Of a stretch of DNA of 64,000 nt, positions 18,201 through 26,862 are shown piece after piece. Under the pieces are notes generated by a model that was not told where the DNA came from, ran no database searches, and saw only the letters and a list, made by a program, of their open reading frames with translations. Source of the stretch: Manihot esculenta (taxonomy: Eukaryota; Streptophyta; Magnoliopsida; Malpighiales; Euphorbiaceae); contig NC_035170.2 of NCBI RefSeq assembly GCF_001659605.2, positions 3,038,001 through 3,102,000 on the forward strand, written 5' to 3'. How positions within the stretch are numbered: position 1 is the first letter of the stretch; the number at the start of each line of letters is the position of its first letter. Position numbers and translations under genes: made by a program.

Positions 18201-18506
18201 ATTCTCCACTTGGTGATTTTGTTGCTCTGAAATCAGATTATATTCCTCATTGGTGCTTGAACTTGGCACGGTTTTACGTTTCTTGTTTCGTCCACAGCTT
18301 GCTTCGTGAGCTCTTGCTTTGACATGAGAAGGGACCTTATCACAAATTTGAATGCCCTGCCCTTGAATTCCAGCTAAATGCAATCTCATCCTTGAAATTG
18401 AAGGACCCCCCTCGAATACTTCCTTGCAGAATATGCATTTCAAATCCTTTCCACTACTACCAGTCTTCTCAACATACTGCCAAAACTCATGTTTTGGTCT
18501 TCCCAT
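15228..18506 (-). CDS. BED-type zinc finger NB-ARC LRR protein (BED-NLR 1)
   Basis: A single 1092-aa coding exon. Seen in order: BED finger with C24, C27, H43, C55; basic linker (KKRK); NB-ARC with P-loop GMGGVGKT (181-188), kinase-2 LFLDDVW (259-265), RNBS-B TTR (283-285), GLPL (338-341), RNBS-D-like LQQCFLYF, and MHG at 468-470 instead of MHD. LRRs follow, with a run of 58-residue units from residue 808. Family knowledge: intracellular immune receptor; the BED finger acts as an N-terminal fused domain in NLRs of poplar, rice (Xa1 type) and wheat. The ATG is 11 bases after a 3' splice site (AG at 18519-18518) conserved in all three NLRs, so the leader is spliced. Its ancestral promoter segment is missing. 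No frame break is seen, so it is probably functional as protein; its expression is uncertain. Confidence 0.93.
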   Translation of the reverse strand: MGRPKHEFWQYVEKTGSSGKDLKCIFCKEVFEGGPSISRMRLHLAGIQGQGIQICDKVPSHVKARAHEASCGRNKKRKTVPSSSTNEEYNLISEQQNHQVENPVGDEDMMEMQVREIEQLGEVGMGNYEETHVGQPLQFVESKGEELLTTKLKGAEFETHIKQIYSCLRDDDNVSKVGIYGMGGVGKTELAKHIYNKLVTAASPFDHVYWVNVSEHFSIYGLQNTIARMVDLDLSSVDNEDIRAAKLSEALNKNKSFVLFLDDVWNYIPFDRIGIPGCKLVITTRSLDVCRSMDCQKNIKVEPLGYGAAWELFLQKLGHQLVPNVEPIAREIVLECQGLPLGIEIMARNMKRKDDIHEWRDALHKLTRGIPKQENSEIFDNLKRSYDCLNDPSLQQCFLYFVLFVPPDQKLESLDIKEVIDFLIDVGVIERSSRKQAFDEGHTMLNKLENLCLFNGGHTYSGSRWVSMHGLVRKVAIQLMGTDAQVWEKLFKMPKWGNWSKDLMRISLIYNEIKEIPSGYSPNCPNLSCILLRGSFLISIGDSFFELLCGLKVLDLSETSITKLPSSISHLVNLSSLLLGRCEKLSHVPSLALLSALKKLDLDGSVVKEFPEGIEMLSNLKYLNLRGTEIVLPPGILPKLSQLEVLLLSNSFAVAAKEIASLSMLQELECCFHDIGELKTYVHTTRTPSSDLMRWSFHVGEIDLEDEDELFEDNELADNFKVCLWNCSISEGDIPLSHLEDVKYLRFINCSIEIENCDDLQRLLSFSSSPSVFKSLEEISIDSNDLLFLFDNGDIPIAVPSSPVHVTFSLLKSIRIWECSSMKKLFPQGLMSNLQNLEDISISSCDNMEELISMEVGKESYNSNSFSLLKRIEIRKCPSMKKLFPQGLMSNLQNLEEIEVNFCDNMEELISREEGKESYNSNSFSLLKRIQIWKCPSMKKLFPQGLMSNLQNLEEIKVWHCDNMKELIAVEEREREESCNSSNGTTFIFTLPKLRSVGLVKLPQLKSICSQEIVCDSLEYIEVRHCVNLERIALSLFLPDQSQLSPLPSLKAIHIYPQHWWELLVDFDHPDAKNVLLPLCSFEDQFMVDSIF
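15555..16085 (-). repeat. LRR-unit array of BED-NLR 1 (174-bp period, 3 units)
   Basis: The SMKKLFPQGLMSNLQNLE-type segment recurs at exactly 174-bp spacing (marker cttcttcatacttg at 15687, 15861 and 16035). Each unit is 58 residues and starts with FSLLK. Units differ mainly at surface-strand positions (RIWEC, RKCP, IWKCP; SISSC, VNFC, VWHC), as expected for a recognition surface. Confidence 0.92.
17945..17966 (-). promoter_or_regulatory. Candidate miR482/2118 target site in the P-loop codons of NLR1
   Basis: The plus strand here, covering the P-loop codons, strongly resembles the miR482/2118 superfamily consensus core CTCCTCCCAT. This family is known to target the NLR P-loop and trigger phasiRNAs. 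The same segment occurs in NLR2 (about 29760-29781) and, with a change to CTCCCCCCAT, in NLR3 (about 35564-35585). Cleavage is inferred only. Confidence 0.45.
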
Positions 18507-19347
18507 TTTTGCTTGTCCTACATGAATGTTTAAGTAAAATATTATTCCAAAAAGAGAAATCTGAAAGAGTCAAATGCGAAGTTAGAAAAGGAAAACCAAA
18601 ACAATTTCAACGAAAAGAAATAAATATAAGAAATATATATATATATATGAAGTACCTTGAGTGAGAAGAATTTCTCCCAAAAGGCTTGCTTGAATGAGAA
18701 CAGGCAGGGAACGATTGCAAACTTCCACTAACAGTGATTAATCAAAGACGTTCTGTTAAATATTAATCAAAGATGTTCTCATTTCAAACACAAACTTAAA
18801 TCAGGCATCATCCAATTGCTCAAGCCACCAACAAGCTAAACCAAGCATAATATCAAGCTAATGTTTCATGAAAAGCACCACTATGGTACATGAATAAACC
18901 ATTAATCAAATAATAATTATAATTAAATTATTTTTTTCTTTCAAATTATTTTTGATGGCATAAATTCTAGTGGCGATCTAATCTACCATGAAAAAAATAT
19001 ACTTACGAATGTAAATAAACTAAATTATTCATAATCTATATAAGACTTGAATAGATAAAAAGATTTTTCTAGAACTCAACTTTTAGATTCGTTTGCTAAA
19101 CGAGCAGACTTAAAGTTATTAGAGGATATAAATTCTTGTGGAAATCTACCAAACAATTGAAGCAATCTGCAGTTTAAATTAATCAAAATAAGACTACACC
19201 TCTCGATCTGAAATAAACTAAAAATATAATTTTTTTCAAGTCTTTAAGAGTCTTTGCAATAATAATAAGAAGAAGAAGAAAGTAAATCAAAATCATATAA
19301 AACTCAAAATAAGTACCTGGTTCAATCGAGATGAATCTCGAAAAGAT
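18507..19347 (-). other. Spliced 5' leader of BED-NLR 1, first exon incomplete
   Basis: By comparison of the three NLRs the leader has a first exon ending CCAG at 19317 (donor GTACTT), a middle exon about 18727-18656 (ends TCAAG, donor GTACTTC), and the coding exon starting at 18517 after TGTAG. The first exon matches NLR2 only up to about 19347. Beyond it the NLR2 transcription-start region is absent and unrelated NLR3-type intron sequence follows. Confidence 0.6.
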
Positions 19348-19610
19348 AATAACAAATTTCCCTTCGAGTTTACAAGTGCATCTGCAATTATAAAAAAAAA
19401 TTTTAAAAAAAAAAACAAAAAGCATATAAAAGTCGCAAACTTCAAATGATAGTAACTAGAACATAAAATGTTTTTTCTCCTATTAAAAAAAAAAACATAG
19501 AACATTAGATACAGATAGAGTAGCTGGTCCAAGCAAGATGTTCCTCAAACAGATATAGACAAAGGGCAGATGCCCAGAAAGTAAAAATCAAAATCATACA
19601 AAATCCCCAA
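19348..19610. repeat. Piece of NLR3-type leader intron placed upstream of NLR1
   Basis: This stretch matches 37086-37345, which in NLR3 lies in the first leader intron, downstream of exon 1. Here it lies upstream of the NLR1 first exon, so the order is rearranged. It shares the segment around gtagctggtccaagcaagat and gggcagatgcccagaaag. Confidence 0.85.
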
Positions 19611-20178
19611 ACACATAGAATATATTATTATCGATTGGATTTGATTTTTTATTAAAATTAAACTAAATTAAAATAATTAAAATTAAAAAGTAAATTAAAT
19701 CAAAATAAATTAAATGTTTAAATTAATTTAATTAATTTAAACCGAATACAAGTCGTCTATAGTTGAATTTTTATTGATTATATATTACATATCGCTTTAA
19801 TTAAATAATTTTTTTATGAAAATCATGAAAAAGGATATATAGATATATATATTTATATATAGTCATATAGGAATTATAAAGGTTGAAAAGAAAAAACAAA
19901 GACAAAAGAGAGGAGAAGAGAAGTTTGATGAAGCCAAACCTTGGATTGACTTTGTGCATTGGAAAAGGTTTATGTTTAGTTAGAGATGAGATTCGTTTAC
20001 CCATCTCTATCACCTCTCATTCTTTTGAATCTTTTCTCTATTTAAGGTTGAAAATTGTCTATTCTTGCTAAAGCTTCTTGGTTTTTTTTCAACCATTTTT
20101 AATATATACAAATTCATATACCATTTTATTATAGAATGTATTAATTTTTAAGATAAAAATATTGAGCGAAAAATTCAT
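19611..20178. repeat. Third copy of the 11.08-11.67 kb spacer block
   Basis: The block resembles 11.08-11.666 kb of copy A and 22.74-23.35 kb of copy B (shared landmark: gaagccaaaccttgg). It ends in an abrupt junction with PBL intron 1 sequence. The three bases cat at 20176-20178 fit both sides, a microhomology junction. Confidence 0.85.
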
Positions 20179-20779
20179 CAAAGCATCTACAACGCCAAAT
20201 CAGAAAAAGGCAGTCTTATTCAACATCCAACACATAGATGCTAAGAAAATAAATATCCAAACACTGAAAAGTTGCCAATCAATTTGGGGAAAATCAAATA
20301 ACATAAGGCAAAACTTTGAACAGAATCAAGCGAATTGACAAAATTCTCTGATGGTGAGGCAGAAGTTCTAATTTGAAGAAATAGTAATGCAATAAGGTTC
20401 TCAAGTGAAATCAATAGATAACTGTAAAGCTCAATCAGTTCTTAGTAACTGAAGCCCAGAGTTTCAAGAACCAAAATGATTGCTTAACTTTCCCAGGAAC
20501 CAAACAAAATCTAACACCAACGATATAGACAAAAGAATCCAACATAACTATGTTCTTCAAAGAAAAGGTAGGTGCAACTGCAACCTTTCCTGTTTCACTA
20601 ATCAAAACTAAACAACTTTACATCAAAGGAAAGATCCCAAAAAGGGAACGAAAAAAATGTAATATTTTGACAATCACAAAGCTCAAATTAGCATCAAGAA
20701 ATGTGGGGAAAGAAAAAACAAACATACCATTGTGAAGAGGATTCTCAGCTTTAATTCTTACACTAAAGCATGAACCCAT
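20179..20779 (-). pseudogene. Truncated PBL kinase copy: exon 1 and part of intron 1 only
   Basis: Exon 1 is 20779-20728 (52 bases, 17 codons plus one base), identical in length to the parent exon and encoding [17 protein letters not shown], with one residue change (Ser13 to Asn). The donor GGTATG is intact at 20727-20726. Intron 1 runs only to the junction near 20178; exons 2-6, hence the whole kinase domain, are absent. The fragment points at NLR1. It retains a potential acylation signal (Gly2, Cys4) and could act as an alternative first exon, which is inference. Confidence 0.88.
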
Positions 20780-20948
20780 TAACAAAAAACTGAAAGTTCA
20801 AAGCTCAAAGCTCAGAGCTCTTCACTCTTCTCACCACCCCCCGCTGCCAAAGATTAGAGAAGTACAGAAAACACAGCACACTCGACAAAAAACAAAGCAG
20901 AGTAGCTTGAGCCCATGAACAAAGGAAGAAAATTGAGTGTGAAACCGA

Positions 20949-20956
20949 TTTTTATA
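20949..20956 (-). promoter_or_regulatory. TATA box of the duplicated PBL promoter
   Basis: TATAAAAA on the minus strand, in the same context as the parental promoter at 9215-9222. It is the nearest preserved promoter-like sequence upstream of NLR1 on its strand. Confidence 0.5.
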
Positions 20957-21009
20957 AGTTGAGTTAGCTGTCACCCCACGACGGTGACTGACCAATTCCA
21001 CACTTTGAC

Positions 21010-24000
21010 TGAATTTTTTTAAAAAAAAAATTATAGAGAGATAGTAGGCAGATGGCTGGCTTTTTGGTGTTTTGTGGTTGTTTGGTTTCTGGGAAAGTTC
21101 TATTTACTAGAGCTTCCTCAAGGACAAAGGGAAATGGTTGACAAATCCTTCAATTATTTATTTTATCTACAAGTGGAAAATTAGATCGAAAAGTCTTTAT
21201 GCATATGAAAACTAATTTTCTGTAAGATATCTCCTGTGAATAAAATCTTGATAATGATATTTATTTTAATTCTTTGAGTTTAATATAAGAAATTAACAGT
21301 TAAATCTGCATTTGTTTATTACACTCAACCGTCATTGTCTTTTTATTAATTATATTTTAATACTTACACAAAATTATTCCATGGAAAATTAGAAATACTA
21401 TTAATTAAAAAACACGTTAATAATTGGCATGTTTCTATGCAGTGTAATTAAAATAATTATTATTAAGATTTTGGAGAAAAAAATAATTTATCTAAATCTT
21501 ATTTTGTCCAATGATTCAATAATTTAAAAATTTTAAGAGAAATAAAAAAAAATTTGGTAATTAATTATTTTATTATTATTATTATTATAAGTGGAACGTG
21601 AATAAGATGGGGGTAGCTTAAGCTTGTAAAGTCTAGCTGTGTGTTTGATTGATATGTAATCTACACATAAAATCAAATCAAATGCCAATCCCATGCTTCT
21701 TGTACTTTTCTTTTGTCTATTACCTCCATACCTACATTTATTTATATGCTTCACTCAATTTTTGAAGATTTTTTTTTGTTTTTATTGTATTATATTTTAA
21801 AAATAATATGTATCCATATTATTTAAATATATATAAAAGTCTAGGTGAATGAATATTTTATTAATAAAATAAATATTTGAAAGATGTAATAATTTTAATA
21901 TAAAAATAATATTCTAATTATAGCAAATTGAACTAATTCTGAATAAATTTAGATCATTCTTGCTATTATTAGATTAAAAATATCAACCCGTAATTTTTAA
22001 CAGAATTGAAGTTTAATCTATAATTTACTGTTAATACTATTGTTGCCCACTCAAATATTATTATTTTTTAATGAAAAATCTATATGCATATATAAAATAT
22101 AATTTTTAACAATAAAATTACAAAAAAGAGTAATAAATTCCCCACATCGGGAAACTGAGGTAAGCAAATAGATCATGAAGATATTAAGAAATAAGCCAGG
22201 GCGTGAGAGGGAAAGACTTTTTGTAGTATTTTGGTGATATTTTTTTTTTTCTTACAAAAACAATTAAATTCATTTTAGGTGAATAAAGAGTCAACAGCAA
22301 GTGACATTATCTTCCTATAGCGACCCATCTATTACAATAATTTTTTCTTTTATAATGATGGCTATTCTGATTTATTTCCATAGATTTATTAGAGGAGAAA
22401 ATATTTTTAATAAATATTTATTTTATTTATAAATATTAAAATTTTTATTTTATTAAAAATGAAAAAAAATTAAATCAAATTAAGAGTAATCAGAAGATTG
22501 ATTTGATTTAAAGTCGAATTAAACTAAATAAATTGAAAATTAAAATTTTAATATTATAAAAATCAAATTAAATCAATTTTCAGTAAAACTGATTTGAACC
22601 GAATTGATCTCATATGGTTTAATTATTTAAATTTTTAATGAATTTTTATTTTTTACTTTATTTTTAATATTTTAAAATTTAATTAAAATATTTTAATTTT
22701 AATAATATATTTTTTATATTATTAAAAATAATATATTATCATAACTAATTAATTTGATTTAATTTTTTTATTAAAATTGAATCAAATCAAAATAATTAAA
22801 ATTAAAAATTAAATTAAATTAAAATAAATAAAAAATTAAACTGAATTTTTAAATTAATTTAATTAAATTAATTTTTTTAATTTAATTAAATTAATTTTTT
22901 TAATTTAATTAAATTATTTTTTTAATTTAAATCGAATACGAATAATATATTACGATATATCTTTAATTAAAGAATTTTTTTACGAAAATCATGAAAAAGA
23001 TATATATATTTATATAGTCATCGCAATGCATGTGTAAGCAATTTGAAAAAACGATGCATAGGAATTATAAAGGTTGAAAAAGGAAAACAAAGACAAAAGA
23101 GAGGAGAAGAGAAGTTTGATGAAGCCAAACCTTGGATTTGACTTTGTGCATTAGAAAGGTTTATGTTTAGTTAGAGATGAGATTCAATTACCCATCTCTA
23201 TCACCTCTCATTCTTTTGACTCTTTTCTCTATTTAATGTTGAAAATTGTCTATTCTTGCTAAAGCTTTTTGTTTTTTTTTCAACCATTTTTATTGTATAC
23301 AAATTCATATACTATTTTATTATAGAATTTATTAATTTTTAAAATAAAAATATTAAATAAAAAATTTATTTTATATCAATTAAAATATATAAAATTAAAT
23401 AGATTCATGTATTCTTAGAATATTAACTTCATAATATTTTAGATGAATTCATATATCGAAAATAATAATTAAATTTAGATTTGAGTTTTAAATTTCACTA
23501 GATAATTTCATAGGTATTCTAAAATCACATGAAGAATTTTCTTTTTTTCTTTTTAATTATTAACGATCTATTTATTTCATAATATATATTTTTAGAAAAA
23601 ATATTTTTTACAATTTAATGCATTTAAAAAATTCAATTAATAACAAATATTTTTCTGGTAAAAAAAATTTTAAGCCATTTTCTTCACTATGAGATCATTT
23701 ATTTTCTGTTGCTTATTAATTTTAATTTAAAAAATAAAATTTATCAATAAATTTGTACATAGAGATTTATGAATATCTAAATATATAAAATTATTTTTTT
23801 AAAATAATTTATTTTTTAAATAAAAAAATTTTCATTCATTGAATTTTCTGAATGTCCAAACGCCATAAAATATAAAAAATAGTTTTTATAAAATATTTTT
23901 TTTAAATAAATAAAATTATAAATTAAAATTAAATGATAAAAAATAAGTTATTTTATTGAGATATAATAGAAAATTTAATGTTGATACATTGCATTACAAC

Positions 24001-26590
24001 ATACCTCATTATACTGATGATATTTCTTTTATTTCTGAATAATTGACGGTTAAATTATATGAAATTATAATTTTATATTTTAATTTTAAATTTAATGCTA
24101 TAATTACACTCAATACATTAAAACGGTGAATGTTAAAGGTGAGATTTTATTTTTTCCAATTAGCTTATGAAGAATAAATAAATTAATGCTATTTATAAAT
24201 GAATTATAAGTTAAAACTTTAGCAGTGTCGAAATAATTTAAATTATAAAATTATTTTGCATATCAATAAGTTTACTTTGGTAATTGTAGAGTTGACCCTA
24301 AATTATAAAGTGTAAATTTTAGATTGAATTAAAATGAAATGAAAAAAAAAAATCAGAATGTATTGAATTTAAAACCAATATAAACCATTTCTAATGTTGG
24401 TTTTAATTTTATATAAAACATTTTATTTTTGTAATTTTGATTATTTGGCTTTAATTAAATTTAAATTCAATACATTTTAATTTTACTGTTAGGTTTCAAT
24501 ATCTATAATTTTAAATTTATTAGTTTATATTTTTCTATAAATAATAAATTAAAAAAAACACAAAAAAATTTCAAATCAAAATTATAAACACTTCTACTAT
24601 AAAAATTAATACATTATTTATTAAAAAATTAATTGAATAAAATATTGTGATAGTTTTTTTTTTAATTTATTTTTTTTAAGTGTTAAAACTGAGTGAGTAG
24701 TGTATTTTATCTACTTAATAGTGATGTGAGTTGAAAATTCTAATGCTTTTTATTGTGATTAGAAAATTTTATTAGTTTGATACTCATAGACTCTCATGCA
24801 ATTTACGCTTAAGCACATTAATCAAATATTAACTTAATTAATTTTATTTATTTATAAATATATATAAAGTAATTTATATTTATTTAAAAGAGTTGCATGA
24901 CCTGTGGTTTAGCTTTTGCAGAATCTCCAGACTTCCAGACGTGGTGAGGCGTGTTATTACATATTTTGTAATTTTGAGGTGAATTTTAGTGCATCAGTCT
25001 ATGAATCCATATTTTTAAGATCGGGTATTTAAATTGTTATATAATTAATTTATTTAAATTTTATTAATTAATTTTTGATTTAAATTATAAAAATTAAATA
25101 AATTAAATTAATTTAAAATTTTAATTTAATTTGATTTTTACTTTCAAAAATTTTAATTATTTCATTCGATTTAGTTTTATTAAGAAAAATTAATAAATTG
25201 AATCGATATGTGAGTAATCGTATATTATTTTTTAAAATTTAAAGGTTAATATATAATTTAACTTTTATGGCTTCATCTAGTGGTGAAACCCCTCTTTTCT
25301 AATTGATGGTCATTTTGATTATTTTGGTTTGTTGTTTTTATCTGATATTGGTGAACTGAAACAGTTTGGAGGTTTTGATTTTGTTGGCCCTTTCCAGTCT
25401 ATCTTTGCATAATTGTTTTGTGCTGCATGGGTTCTGGTTTGTGCCTATAGTGTTCTACTTGTGGTAGTGATCATGAGTTTTGCAACAGCTCTTTGCTACT
25501 TGTATTTAGGACCTTACAATTGGTCGGTTCAGTTTCGAACTCAATCAAATTGAAAAAATTAAAAATTAAATTATAAAAATATTAAAAATCAAAAAAACGG
25601 ATTACAAAAATATAACTGAATCAAATTGAATTGAACTGATAAAAATCAAATCGATTCGATTCGATTACTTCAAACCGAAATTTGTAGTTTTTTTTTAATT
25701 TTTTACTTCTAATTTCAATAGAATAATTCAATAAATATTTCATATAAATTTATCAATAACTATTGTGTGAATACATAATGATAATATTTAAAAAATATAT
25801 ATAAATCCATATAAAATTTAAAAGTACATATAAAATTAGTGTTCCAAATAATAAAAGTACGTATAAAATCGGTTATTCGATTTATCGTTATTTAATACGT
25901 TTAAATTGAATCGCACTGAAAATTAAATAAATTAAAAAATATTAATCGAATCAAACCAAATTGAATATTCTAATTAACCGAACCATTAAACCGAAATTGA
26001 TCGATTCAGTTCGATTTTTCAATTCAAACTGATTTATTCTCTCCCTACTTGTATTTCGCTTTGTTTGGTGCAGACGGTTGACGATGGCTATGAACAGAAT
26101 TACGGTGCTTCAGTTGGTTGCATGATCATAATAATGAGAAAGATGCAAATTAAAAGTAAAAAAAGAAAAAAAAAATTGATATTTGTTCAAATTATTGAAA
26201 ATATTAAAATGATTAAGTTAATAAAATTGATAATTACTGAACAAATGTTAATTATTTTCACCAATTGATAAATTCAACTTTTTTAAATTGAAATTTGGTG
26301 TTAAAATTTTTGAAAGTTTTATGATTAAAATGATAAAACTCAAAGTTATTTTGCTAAAAGATAACTGATATGTATAAAAATCTATAATATTATGAAAATG
26401 AATAGATTTTAAACTTTAATTTTAATTATTTTATTATTAATTATTAATAGTAACCACTAAATTGATGAGCATGTGTTTACTTTATGTATTTATAATTTTT
26501 ATATTTTAATATATTTTTCAAATTTGAGATATAACTCTAAAAATGCTAATGTCATTCTCTTTAAAAAAAATCCTCAATTTTTCTTTGATC
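21010..26590. other. Long AT-rich spacer of copy B
   Basis: Counterpart of 9.3-15.05 kb. No supported gene. It holds a short tandem A/T repeat at about 22858-22930, the counterpart of the 11.3-11.6 kb block at 23.02-23.35 kb, the copy-B-specific segment at 23.64-24.34 kb and the insertion at 25508-26044. Confidence 0.7.
25508..26044. mobile_element. 537-bp insertion with 12-bp target duplication, absent from copy A
   Basis: ctacttgtattt flanks the insert at 25496-25507 and 26045-26056. Copy A has the uninterrupted site near 14170 (ctacttattttttgc). The insert is rich in GGTTCAGTTTCGA/TCGATTCGATT-type motifs and encodes no protein. No terminal inverted repeat is evident, so the family is unassigned; a non-autonomous retroposon or Mutator-like element is possible from the duplication length. 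Confidence 0.75.
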
Positions 26591-26862
26591 CTCACAGGCT
26601 TCAAACTTAGAGCCACACCTTCAGAATGTGGATATCTCAAGCTACTCCACCTGATGAAACACCATCTTTTAACTTGCTTTATATATGTGCTGGTTTAATT
26701 ATTGTACAAAAATACCACCAGAATATAATTTCATTGCACAACTATCTTTTGATGAAGTACATATATTATACCCAAAAACTAGAAAACTCCACAAGTGCAA
26801 CCTCGAAGGAACACAGGGATAAGAGGAGTGTCTATGGCCCATATAACCATATAAGCCGCACA

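Larger units (their letters stand above)
8441..19347. repeat. Segmental duplication, copy A (PBL 5' part, spacer, BED-NLR 1)
   Basis: Sequence landmarks recur in the same order and orientation in copy B: PBL intron 1/exon 1/promoter, the spacer block near 9.9 kb (21.6 kb), the block near 11.35 kb (23.05 kb), 12.64 kb (24.89 kb), 14.2 kb (26.08 kb), the 3' flank at 15.05 kb (26.6 kb), the NLR and its leader. Copies differ by many small changes and a few insertions or deletions, for example an extra ~250 bp near 12.69-12.95 kb and ~115 bp near 12.04-12.15 kb in copy A. The right boundary, about 19347, is where NLR1 stops matching the NLR2 leader. Confidence 0.9.

Noticed and set aside
15300..18322. 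Many ORFs antisense to the NLR genes (also 26977-29915 and 34000-36200)
   Set aside because: Shadow frames of the NLR coding sequence; they recur simply because the NLRs are paralogues.
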